From a virus: a DNA stretch of 41,475 nucleotides. The notes below the pieces were generated by a model that saw nothing but the letters and a program-made list of their open reading frames with translations, did no database searches and had not been told where the DNA came from. The stretch lies in IMG/VR virus record IMGVR_UViG_3300047586_000013, positions 1-41,475 of that record; one strand, 5' to 3'. Position numbers and translations under genes: made by a program. Shown here piece after piece: positions 21,823 to 29,677 of the stretch. Within the stretch, counting starts at the first letter, position 1; every line of letters begins with the position of its first letter.

Positions 21823-22206
21823 CTATGCGTCCGCCCATATGGGTATACGATATACAGTACTGCCGACATAGATACGTAGCGCCGCCTGGTTTGAAGCCAG
21901 CACGGGGGCGCCGGTAGTCCATAGGGTACCGACGGTTGGATGTGAGTCCAATGAACCCGCGCCACTAAGTTTAAGGGCGGGGTTCGTCGCACCACCGTTA
22001 AGGGTCGTAAGACCGGTAACGCCGAGCGTTCCCTTAATTGCGGTGTTCCCGGAAGCGTCCACAGTCATACCGTCGGTAGCGACGGCGAGCGTTGCGGGTG
22101 CCGCGCACCCGATGGTGCCGCTCAACGTGCCACTAAGTACGAGCGTACCGCCGCTGGCAATAGTTAGCGTGTCCTTGCTCAGATACACTTTTCTTGTAGC
22201 TGTCAT
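21823..22206 (-). CDS. Fibre-like capsid accessory protein
   Basis: The protein has 127 aa. The sequence has short repeating strands, SGTLSGTIGCAAPATLAV then DASGNTAIKGTLGVTGLTTL, of the kind found in trimeric triple-beta fibre shafts. It ends with a compact domain (PTVGTLWTTGAPVLASNQAA). It lies directly after the capsid gene, so a head fibre or decoration role is likely. Confidence 0.5.
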   Translation of the reverse strand: MTATRKVYLSKDTLTIASGGTLVLSGTLSGTIGCAAPATLAVATDGMTVDASGNTAIKGTLGVTGLTTLNGGATNPALKLSGAGSLDSHPTVGTLWTTGAPVLASNQAALRIYVGSTVYRIPIWADA

Positions 22207-22232
22207 TTTTGTTTACCCCAAAGACTACTAAC

Positions 22233-23453
22233 TTACGCGTGGATTCTAAGGCACGTAAACGCGAGATCGTCGACTACAAGCCCGCCGACGCCCATACGCT
22301 CAACGTAAAGTGCTACTTGTCCCTTCGTGGTGATCTCATCCCGAATACTGATCATACCGGGGATATCCACGATCTGATATGCTTGTCTCATATCACCGTA
22401 GATAACGGGTACGTCCTCGACTGTATATGTAGCCGGAAGCGTTCCGGGTGCGGTCATCGAATTCATATACAAAATAGGTTTACCGAACAGCGTGTCGAGG
22501 CCGCTGTTATTAACGTTCTCGTCCACGATGTAACGCCCTATACCGTCGGTCATTCTACGTAGAACTGATTTCGTTTGCCGGTGCATCATCCAACATGCGT
22601 TAGCCTGATATCTATCCTGCAACATATCCTGCATACTAATAAGGCAATCCATATCGGGAATCGTAGTCGCACTCCCGGAGTTAGTACTGCGGTCACTACC
22701 TTGTAGGAGTGCCGTAGGTGTAGCGCCAACAAGCGCCTTAGCGCGAACGTCGATACCTTCTGGTTGTCCGACGCCGGTACCGGCGATAAATGCGACACCC
22801 TCGAGGTATGCGAAGTATTCCGCTACTTTCCGCTGGTGCCACGCTTCGACATCGAATGACGACATACGTGCCATCTTCTGTGTAAGAACCGGCATCGCGT
22901 ACATCGGGTGGGCCGGAATCGACACCATACCGAGCGTCATGTTAGCCGTAGCCGCTCGCGTCCCTCGTTCGCTTGTCCATCCTGCGAGTGTACCTTCTAC
23001 CTCGCGAACCATCTCCAGCGTGTCGCCGACACTGAGAGTTTCAACGGCTGCGGCTGCGCGGAACGGATCGAGGATAAGGAGCGCCTCGATAATCTTAGCG
23101 CTGCGCGTGGGCGGCATCCAGTAACCACCGGTCGTAAGGTTATCGGATGATAGAGTCTTATATTTCTCCGGGTCCGCGTCCTTAATCTGGTTAACGTATG
23201 TTTCTTGATCGAAGTTCTTACCCTGTATAAACCACTTGTAATATGCCTTTGCCCAATCGTTCTCGACGTCCTTAACCTCGGGCGCGAGTCCGCCTTCGGG
23301 CGTATTCATCTTAGTTTCGACAGCGGCAATCCGCTCATCGATTGTTCTAAAGTTGTCCGCGAAAGACTCGTATTTGGTATCAATCGTTTTAATACCCTTT
23401 TCCAAATCCTCGAGGTAGTTTTCTATACTTTTAGTCTGCTGTTCTTCTGCCAT
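22233..23453 (-). CDS. Major capsid protein, HK97 fold
   Basis: The protein has 406 aa. An N-terminal coiled-coil delta domain (about residues 1-60) is followed by a linker rich in Gly/Pro. The HK97 body begins near LTTGGYWMPP. Later segments TLEMVREVEGTLAGW and FGKPILYMNSM, and the end VEDVPVIYGDMRQAYQI, are typical of Phage_capsid family proteins. The delta domain is normally removed by the protease encoded just upstream. The gene order protease-capsid is standard. Confidence 0.93.
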   Translation of the reverse strand: MAEEQQTKSIENYLEDLEKGIKTIDTKYESFADNFRTIDERIAAVETKMNTPEGGLAPEVKDVENDWAKAYYKWFIQGKNFDQETYVNQIKDADPEKYKTLSSDNLTTGGYWMPPTRSAKIIEALLILDPFRAAAAVETLSVGDTLEMVREVEGTLAGWTSERGTRAATANMTLGMVSIPAHPMYAMPVLTQKMARMSSFDVEAWHQRKVAEYFAYLEGVAFIAGTGVGQPEGIDVRAKALVGATPTALLQGSDRSTNSGSATTIPDMDCLISMQDMLQDRYQANACWMMHRQTKSVLRRMTDGIGRYIVDENVNNSGLDTLFGKPILYMNSMTAPGTLPATYTVEDVPVIYGDMRQAYQIVDIPGMISIRDEITTKGQVALYVERMGVGGLVVDDLAFTCLRIHA

Positions 23454-23456
23454 AAT

Positions 23457-24503
23457 TCAGATTATCCCCTTTAACTGATCATTAAGTTTCGATAATTGTT
23501 TTATCAATAGTTCGTTGTCCGCTTTCGCCGGCTTCTTAGGCGTCGGCTGTTGCGCCGCGGCTTCGTCGGCCGGTTGTAGTTTCTGTAGAACGCCACCGAT
23601 AAGGTTATGAGCCTCGGCGATATGCCCGTGTGCGGTCGTAAGGTCGTTAGCGTTGGCGCTTGATAATACGCGTCCCGCTTTTATCTCGTCGGGTTCGGTA
23701 TCCTTACCGCCTTTCGCCTCTTCGTCGGCGCGATCCGATATCTCCCCTACGGTATCAAACGAACACTTCATCTCGTCGGGTTCGTCGGATTTACCACCCC
23801 ACTGTAACGGCGATGCCGCCTGACTATCTCCGCCGCCCTTCTTTTGGAGTGCGGCTTCGATCATCGCGTGGAATCGGTTCATATCTGCGCGTGTAAACCC
23901 GTTAAGTATGTTACCCTGCGCCGCCCATTCGTGGAGGCGTCGGTGGTATGCTGATAAATCCGCCACCGATTTCGAGTCGACTTCCGCTTTTAACTTCGCC
24001 CATTCGCTCGCGTTTACGGCTTTCGATCCTTCTACTTCTATACTTTTTACTTCATCCACTGTAGCCGCCTCGTTTGAGGGAAACGACACCGTCGATATCT
24101 CCCATAAATCCAATTCGTTTAAGTCTTTAACGCCGTCGTCTGCGTTGACTGCGTTTTTACCTTTTATTTCGTTATAACCGATACTCGCCGCGTCTACGTC
24201 GCCAGCTAGTAACGACTCATATGCATTACGTCCCCAATCGGTTTTAAGGTTCAATTTCGCGCGGTATCGTAGACCGCGTTCATCTTCGGTTATTTTGGTT
24301 ATCTTACCAATCGGTTTATCAAATTTATGTTGCCATAAGAACTTAATGCGCCGTGGATTTTTTATTGCACGGTCGAACGCGCCACGTTTAGTGCGTTCGT
24401 TCTGGTGGTCGATAACGTCGTAAACCGATGCATAACCTTCTACGAAACCCTTCTCGTCCGGTGTCTCGATAGGAACGGATGCGTCTTTATATCTTAATTC
24501 GAT
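23457..24503 (-). CDS. HK97-family prohead protease, ATC start
   Basis: The frame encodes the complete protease: EGYASVYDVIDHQNERTKRG, FLWQHKFDKPIG with His59, and the DAASIGY loop with Ser107 (numbered from the ATC). It has a long C-terminal extension (348 aa in total). No ATG, GTG or TTG exists in frame before residue 84, yet conserved protease sequence reaches to the ATC at 24501-24503. An excellent Shine-Dalgarno GGATGTGAT stands 3 nt before that ATC and overlaps the end of the HNH gene. Translation may begin at AUC, or the HNH insertion may have removed the original start. It cleaves the capsid delta domain during head maturation. Confidence 0.85.
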   Translation of the reverse strand: MELRYKDASVPIETPDEKGFVEGYASVYDVIDHQNERTKRGAFDRAIKNPRRIKFLWQHKFDKPIGKITKITEDERGLRYRAKLNLKTDWGRNAYESLLAGDVDAASIGYNEIKGKNAVNADDGVKDLNELDLWEISTVSFPSNEAATVDEVKSIEVEGSKAVNASEWAKLKAEVDSKSVADLSAYHRRLHEWAAQGNILNGFTRADMNRFHAMIEAALQKKGGGDSQAASPLQWGGKSDEPDEMKCSFDTVGEISDRADEEAKGGKDTEPDEIKAGRVLSSANANDLTTAHGHIAEAHNLIGGVLQKLQPADEAAAQQPTPKKPAKADNELLIKQLSKLNDQLKGII

Positions 24504-24507
24504 GTGA

Positions 24508-24948
24508 TCACATCCTTAAAGCTAAAAATTCGGTGTCCGTTTTATTATTCTTCGATTGATTGCATCTCGGACACGCTAATGCAATATTCGATATATCGTT
24601 CGACCCACCGCGAGAAACGGGTATTTTATGGTCGATGTGATATTCTGTTAAAAATTTATCACAATAATAACAATGATAATTTTGCAATATGAATAATCCG
24701 TTTAGTTCTTCACGTGAATATGTACCCCCGTTGGACTCTTTCGCCCGTCGGTTATGTTTATACGCTAATTCACGATCTGGGTTATCGTGCCGCCATTCAC
24801 TGCGATATGTTGGATTATTTTCACGCCACCGTTTGCATGTAACGCGGCGCTGTTCGGGGTGGGATTTATTCCATTGTATCGAACGCGCTATTATTTCGTC
24901 GCGATGCGCTAAGTAATACTCTTTAAAATAGGTATCAGCGTGCTGCAC
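24508..24948 (-). CDS. HNH endonuclease (homing-type)
   Basis: The protein has 146 aa. It starts at GTG after an AT-rich stretch. The C-terminal domain has the full HNH signature: CYYC, EYHIDHKIPVSRGGSNDISN and ACPRCNQSK. The basic N-terminal half (NKSHPEQRRVTCKRWREN) is typical of mobile HNH genes. It is AT-richer than its neighbours and lies inside the head module, ending in the start region of the prohead protease. It is probably a free-standing homing endonuclease. Confidence 0.9.
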   Translation of the reverse strand: MQHADTYFKEYYLAHRDEIIARSIQWNKSHPEQRRVTCKRWRENNPTYRSEWRHDNPDRELAYKHNRRAKESNGGTYSREELNGLFILQNYHCYYCDKFLTEYHIDHKIPVSRGGSNDISNIALACPRCNQSKNNKTDTEFLALRM

Positions 24949-25018
24949 TACTCAAATATCCTTTTATAAAGGTAAAAAGGTTCCGTTTATGTATACGTTT
25001 TTTTAGTTATTAATAAAG
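24949..25018. promoter_or_regulatory. AT-rich control region before HNH gene
   Basis: No gene is visible. The minus strand has seven T, then CCTTTTTACC and TTTATAAAAGG, which could be a weak hairpin and a TATA-like box close to the HNH start. It may mark the edge of the inserted HNH element. Confidence 0.35.
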
Positions 25019-25171
25019 TTATTTTAGATTATTCCACGCAGCTAACTCGTTATTCGTTATCTTATCTATCTCCGGGAGTTCTACCTTAGTCTGACACCAC
25101 GGGCATAGTATGTAATGCGTGCGGCGGTTTGTAGTAATCGGTTTGTTACAGTGTGTGCAACGGATAAACAA
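25019..25171 (-). CDS. Mini zinc-ribbon protein
   Basis: The protein has 50 aa. CTHC and, 15 residues later, CPWC give a two-knuckle zinc ribbon. The tail (KITNNELAAWNNLK) is helical. The start is TTG with GAGGTGAT 8 nt upstream, inside the end of the resolvase-like gene. It shares the LCPWC knuckle with the mini ribbon at 41058-41210. The function is unknown; nucleic-acid binding is likely. Confidence 0.65.
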   Translation of the reverse strand: MFIRCTHCNKPITTNRRTHYILCPWCQTKVELPEIDKITNNELAAWNNLK

Positions 25172-25640
25172 GCGATTGAATCACCTCAGTCATATCATAT
25201 AACTTATTCACTTTCACCGCGCACGGATACGCCTTAATCTCGTCGGCCGTAAATCCTTTCTCGCTCGCGCGGAACCGACGTAATACAGATTCCCACGGGA
25301 TTAAATAGCAGCGATTACCGCGGCGCCCATAGTTCCGGAGTTCGACGGCTAAGAATCCGCGCCGCCGCGTCTTATGTAAAAACCAATCAATAGTTTCCAC
25401 CTGGTGCGTTTGATTTAATCCATCTTCTACGGTATGGAAATTAGAGTTAAAATAAAGATGATTCCCGCCGATTGATTTACACTCGACGGCATAGAAACCT
25501 AGCGCGCCATCGATGATAATGTCGCAATATTGCTTTCTATACCGGGATTGTATGCGACGTTCAACGAACGCGTCGATATCGTTTGTCGCGAAGTAGTTTC
25601 TTATCGAACGAACGAGTAGCGATTCAAAGTTATTTCTCAT
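25146..25640 (-). CDS. Holliday-junction-resolvase-like PD-(D/E)XK nuclease
   Basis: The protein has 164 aa. KQYCDIIIDGALGFYAVECK holds the PD-(D/E)XK core (Asp40, Glu53, Lys55). The later RRGFLAVELRNYGRRGNRCY and IPWESVLRRF parts resemble RecU/Hjc-like resolvases. It would resolve branched DNA before packaging. Its position in the head module, between MuF and the protease, is unusual. It overlaps MuF by 11 nt. Confidence 0.7.
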   Translation of the reverse strand: MRNNFESLLVRSIRNYFATNDIDAFVERRIQSRYRKQYCDIIIDGALGFYAVECKSIGGNHLYFNSNFHTVEDGLNQTHQVETIDWFLHKTRRRGFLAVELRNYGRRGNRCYLIPWESVLRRFRASEKGFTADEIKAYPCAVKVNKLYDMTEVIQSLVYPLHTL

Positions 25641-26403
25641 TATCTCCTACCTCTGGGACTGCATATCCTATCGTACATCGACAATTCTCTGCCTCACCTG
25701 GCATCGTCGTACCGTCGGCGCAATCAAACTCAGCGTCATACGCGACCGTTTCCCCATCCATATCTTCGTGCTCCGGACGCACCCTATCGTCTCCGGCAGT
25801 AATCCAGCACAAATCTAACGTTGAATCCGCATCACGCGCCTGCGCGAGTGACGCCTGGTTAAACGCGTCGACTGTCTCACTGCGGGCAATAAGTGTCGAA
25901 CGATAACCGGCGAATCCGTCGTATACATCTGCTATTCGTTTACTCAGCGCGGGTATAGATTCTTCGTTAGCGATACCTTCCTTTAACGCCGCCTTAACCG
26001 CTTTCTTCGTGGTATCTGATATCTCCGTTATCTTTTCGGCACCCGTTTCGTCTATATAGTCCTGGACGTATTGAAGCCACGCCGGGTTAGTCGCCTTGAG
26101 ATACATTTCCCATATCGCTTTCGGTTTTACTTGATACTTCTTACCTTCCTGTGCGGCCCCCCACATATCTTCGCTAAACTTCCACCCGTCGGAACCTACC
26201 ATTACCCATAACTTTGTAAACGCGGTTTCCCATGCCGACCTATCTATCTTACCAACGTTCGGGACCGCGGCTATCATCGCTTGTTTCTCCGTGGAGAACA
26301 CGCGCCGTATTATCCGTTCCGCGGCAGCGAAATGACTATCCCGCCGTTTCTCGATCACGCGGCGGTATCGCGCGCGTTGCGCGGGTTTGCGTAGATTATA
26401 CAA
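25630..26403 (-). CDS. MuF-like minor head protein
   Basis: The protein has 257 aa from TTG 26401-26403, which has GGGGAG 7 nt upstream; an ATG at 26430 is in frame but has no ribosome site. The C-terminal part ARSETVDAFNQASLAQARDA, then LCWITAGDDRVRPEHEDMDG, then ENCRCTIGY is the phage Mu F/SPP1 gp7 head morphogenesis signature. It works with the portal in head assembly and DNA delivery. It is separated from the portal gene by the 6-kb adhesion module, which is atypical. Confidence 0.85.
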   Translation of the reverse strand: MYNLRKPAQRARYRRVIEKRRDSHFAAAERIIRRVFSTEKQAMIAAVPNVGKIDRSAWETAFTKLWVMVGSDGWKFSEDMWGAAQEGKKYQVKPKAIWEMYLKATNPAWLQYVQDYIDETGAEKITEISDTTKKAVKAALKEGIANEESIPALSKRIADVYDGFAGYRSTLIARSETVDAFNQASLAQARDADSTLDLCWITAGDDRVRPEHEDMDGETVAYDAEFDCADGTTMPGEAENCRCTIGYAVPEVGDNEK

Positions 26404-27172
26404 ATAGAATCTCCCCGGTAGATACCGCATCGAAACTAAAGAGTACCGCGCCCTCCACGCTCGTCGTAATCGTAAAGTCGGTAACGACCATACCTGCGGT
26501 TATATAACACAGGGTACTTGAGAACCCCCCAGGTACCGTTAACGCTACCTGGCCGGCGAGCGGTGAGCCGTTAACTGCATTATCTAATATTAGTTTTTGT
26601 CCCGTGGTATCATTATAATAATCAAAGAAGCCGGAAACCGTAAACGTCATCCATCCTAAACTCTGTTTACGGGAGGTATACCCAGGTAATTTCTCGAAAT
26701 CGAACCCACCTTCTGTTGGTAAATATTTACATATCGGGTTCCCGTTAGTATACGCATTAAACGGTGTTACGTCGACGGTTTGCATATGCATCTCAAAGTT
26801 AAGATTATTTATAATTTTGACTGAATCCCGGAACATACCATCGACTGCGGTATCGACACAGAACGGCCCCGCGTACTGAGTGTACGGCGTTAGTACCGCC
26901 ATTACCACGCCGGCCGTTTGCGTGTGTGTTACCGTAATAAACGTGGGCGCGCCATACGGGCCTACTATATATTCCCCGCCGGCGGGTAGTGGGACGGCGT
27001 TACAGGCCCCATCGCCGTAATAGAATACTATCATATCACTTACCACCGCGCCGTTGTAGATATGAACAAATGAACTAGCATCGAGTTGAATATAATCCAT
27101 ACTACTTACCGGCGAATACGTCGGCATCTCGCCGGAGTCATAACTGATATCCTGCGGCAGTATAGTCGTCAT
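26396..27172 (-). CDS. Adhesion-module protein with tail-tube-like C-terminal domain
   Basis: The protein has 258 aa. Residues 1 to about 115 form a beta-rich domain (FVHIYNGAVVSDMIVFYYGD, EYIVGPYGAP). From about residue 125 the protein carries SGFFDYYNDTTGQKLILDN and MVVTDFTI, matching tail tube-like protein B (17807-18226) almost word for word. The tube-like domain in an adhesin-type gene suggests a side subunit of the tail or a tail decoration. It overlaps both neighbours. Confidence 0.65.
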   Translation of the reverse strand: MTTILPQDISYDSGEMPTYSPVSSMDYIQLDASSFVHIYNGAVVSDMIVFYYGDGACNAVPLPAGGEYIVGPYGAPTFITVTHTQTAGVVMAVLTPYTQYAGPFCVDTAVDGMFRDSVKIINNLNFEMHMQTVDVTPFNAYTNGNPICKYLPTEGGFDFEKLPGYTSRKQSLGWMTFTVSGFFDYYNDTTGQKLILDNAVNGSPLAGQVALTVPGGFSSTLCYITAGMVVTDFTITTSVEGAVLFSFDAVSTGEILFV

Positions 27173-28419
27173 GCTGAATCGTCCTCTATTATTGAAATAT
27201 ACAGGTTCGTGTTATCATACGTGATCGTTGGTAGTTTCCCAAAAGAGCGCACGGGAAACGGCCCGAGGGGTATACCGTGATCCGGCGGTATCGCCATCGT
27301 GTACGGATAATTGTTTACCAGTATAGTATGCACACTACACGCGCCGATACTCTTTATAAGGATAATTTCGTTGCCGGTGTTGGTGAAGGTGTCAACAAGC
27401 GGTGAAAGTGGGGGGTATGTGCAATCGGATGCACCCAGATAATATGGATTTATCCCACTTTGACTCATATTTTGGGTTCGCTTAAACGCTGGCGTCTGAT
27501 GTGTAAGAAGGTTTAGGGATTCGTGCCACTCAATCGCTTCATCTATAGTCTCATTGCAGTCATAATACTGTATGACGGTAAAATCTAATTTACGCCCATA
27601 AATGCTTTGCATCTCGGCATTGATTGCGCCGAGCCACGTTGTACAAAGTTCTTTCGACGTATTAGCGAATTGCACCCCAGTATAGTGACTTGTTTGTCCT
27701 GGGATAAGCACATCATACGGAACAGGTGGCCCGGTGTATGGTGTACTCCAGCCCGTATTACTACCCCAGTATAATTCATAGTCAAAGCTCCACAATCTGA
27801 GTGTTTGGTCCCATACGCCAACTTTAAGATTGTGATTTGCTGCGTATAAAGTAGGTATAACCGCAACCGCAGCGGCGGCCATGCGAACGTCAAACACTTC
27901 AAATACTACTTCGTCGGCGGTCGCTGCCATATCTGAGATATGGGCAGTTAAATCGGGGGACCCACAGGCGGCGCCGGTAGCATAATAATCCAAAGTCATT
28001 ATCTTTGACGTTAGCCCGCGAAGCCACTGCCAACCAGTATACCGCGGGGTTTCTCCAAAGTATCCAACGATTCGAGAGTCCGCATCTATGATATCATATG
28101 CCTCTCCATACGCCGCTTCAAACTGTCCGACTGTCCACCCTACGTGGTCAGAGCCCCCATAATTTTCACCGAAAATGTCTGTCTGTGATGAGAATAGAAC
28201 GCCAATCCCGTGTTCTTCCGCACGATTAAGGTAAACCCCCAAGGCGTCATACGGCGCGGTCGTCGTGCAATACCCGGTCGGAAATAACATTACGGTGTCA
28301 TATCCATACTCGTTCATAGCGTCGAACGTCTGCTCTGATAATCCTAAGAACCAATACCGACCTGGAAAGTAACTTATGTCTGTTAAACTGTGGACTCGTC
28401 TTGATGGATACTGCATCAT
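27169..28419 (-). CDS. TIM-barrel-like tail/adhesion protein
   Basis: The protein has 416 aa. The N-terminal 300 residues have the repeat of strand-helix units of a glycosidase-like barrel (GYDTVMLFPTGYC; AEEHGIGVLFSSQTD; ADSRIVGYFGETPRY; LDFTVIQYYDCNETIDEAI). The C-terminal ~100 residues are a beta domain (NEIILIKSIGACSVHTILVN) similar in style to the start of the protein at 26396-27172. It may degrade or bind a surface sugar. Catalytic acids are not certain, although GYFGE and FTVIQYYD could supply them. Confidence 0.55.
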   Translation of the reverse strand: MMQYPSRRVHSLTDISYFPGRYWFLGLSEQTFDAMNEYGYDTVMLFPTGYCTTTAPYDALGVYLNRAEEHGIGVLFSSQTDIFGENYGGSDHVGWTVGQFEAAYGEAYDIIDADSRIVGYFGETPRYTGWQWLRGLTSKIMTLDYYATGAACGSPDLTAHISDMAATADEVVFEVFDVRMAAAAVAVIPTLYAANHNLKVGVWDQTLRLWSFDYELYWGSNTGWSTPYTGPPVPYDVLIPGQTSHYTGVQFANTSKELCTTWLGAINAEMQSIYGRKLDFTVIQYYDCNETIDEAIEWHESLNLLTHQTPAFKRTQNMSQSGINPYYLGASDCTYPPLSPLVDTFTNTGNEIILIKSIGACSVHTILVNNYPYTMAIPPDHGIPLGPFPVRSFGKLPTITYDNTNLYISIIEDDSA

Positions 28420-28425
28420 TTTATT

Positions 28426-29673
28426 TTACCCGATATACATTACGCGACTCCCATTGCCGTAACTCCCCGCTCCTGAACATGGGTACTGATACAGCTCCCA
28501 CGGGCCAGCAAACCCCCCTTCACTCCACATACCACCATGCACCAACGTCCCGTTCGTCGTCGGTGAGTACTGATTCCACTCATCGGGGATGTACGTCGTC
28601 AACGACCACTCACACGTTCCGGGGAAGAATGTATAATCATACGTGGCCGATGTTGTAAGTAATGTGTCTATTTCTCCCTGTGTGTTTGGAAGTGAGATTC
28701 CGGTATCAATATAGGTGGCCCCGTCGAATCCCGTTGACGTGTTTCCCGCAATACATGAGGTAAAATTATGGTCGGCAATAAAAACCTCCATGTTTGTAGC
28801 TTTAAGGTTTAATCCATCCAGTACTGACGTGACGTTGCCGCTGAAGTTTTCAATCCCCCGATAACTCATTGCGTTCGTCGCTGTCGCCGTGTCGAGCGCG
28901 TTGAGGCCGTCCGCGGTGCTCGTCGTAAATCCCACTTGGCCGCTTGCGTTGCCGAGACTCGTTGTGTGTCCGGTTAAACACGGTAGTACGCGATGCGTTT
29001 CACCGTTTAGGTTTGTAATCCCTGCGCTGAGGCGTGTTTGAAGGTCAAACCCGCCATATTCAAGCAAAAGCAATAGCTGAACCGCTGAAACACAAAGGTA
29101 GTCATTTTCTTCCCACTCGTTTTGTACGGCCCCCGCTCGCATTTCTGCGGCAGTTCTATAATATGCAAGGCTTTGCGCCATTACTGGCGATACTCCGGCC
29201 TTTGATTCGAGCATAGTCGTAGTGGAGTTATAAAAGCCCTCATACGCGCCTAGGTAAATTTGGTTCTTTGTAACTCCGTTCCTAATAAACGCCGGATGCA
29301 CTTTCCACGCGCCAACGCCTGACGGAAGCGAATCAGCACCAGTCGAAGAGATATACCAGCAGTACGTCCCTGCGGAATACACCATAGCATACCAGAACTT
29401 CTTTAGCTTGACCATCACCTGACCCATGTTTGCTACGTCGGTGTCGGTGTAGCAGCGGTCGCCGTCGTGACCCTGCGGACTGCTATCATTGACTCCGCGT
29501 GTCGCTGTCTGTGCGCCGTTGTCCCACAGGTTACACCTTTTCATTGACATCCACGGGTCTATCGCGTTGCATGCCGCTACTCTGGTTGCTGGTGTTAAAC
29601 TTCCTATCGAGTCCGCTGCTGGGCACGAATACGTGTCAGTCGATTGAACCCATTGTAAACCTACTACTGTCAT
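28426..29673 (-). CDS. C-type-lectin-like receptor-binding tail protein 2
   Basis: The protein has 415 aa and is a paralogue of the protein at 7598-8851: WKVHPAFIRNG...IYLGAYEGF, SYRGIENFSGNVTSVLDGL, and a C-terminal HGGMWSEGGFAGPW...GSRVMYIG in the same order. Compared with the other copy it is cysteine-richer. It is placed in a second adhesion site upstream of the head genes. Two lectin-like proteins may widen host range. Confidence 0.72.
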   Translation of the reverse strand: MTVVGLQWVQSTDTYSCPAADSIGSLTPATRVAACNAIDPWMSMKRCNLWDNGAQTATRGVNDSSPQGHDGDRCYTDTDVANMGQVMVKLKKFWYAMVYSAGTYCWYISSTGADSLPSGVGAWKVHPAFIRNGVTKNQIYLGAYEGFYNSTTTMLESKAGVSPVMAQSLAYYRTAAEMRAGAVQNEWEENDYLCVSAVQLLLLLEYGGFDLQTRLSAGITNLNGETHRVLPCLTGHTTSLGNASGQVGFTTSTADGLNALDTATATNAMSYRGIENFSGNVTSVLDGLNLKATNMEVFIADHNFTSCIAGNTSTGFDGATYIDTGISLPNTQGEIDTLLTTSATYDYTFFPGTCEWSLTTYIPDEWNQYSPTTNGTLVHGGMWSEGGFAGPWELYQYPCSGAGSYGNGSRVMYIG

Positions 29674-29677
29674 TTTA

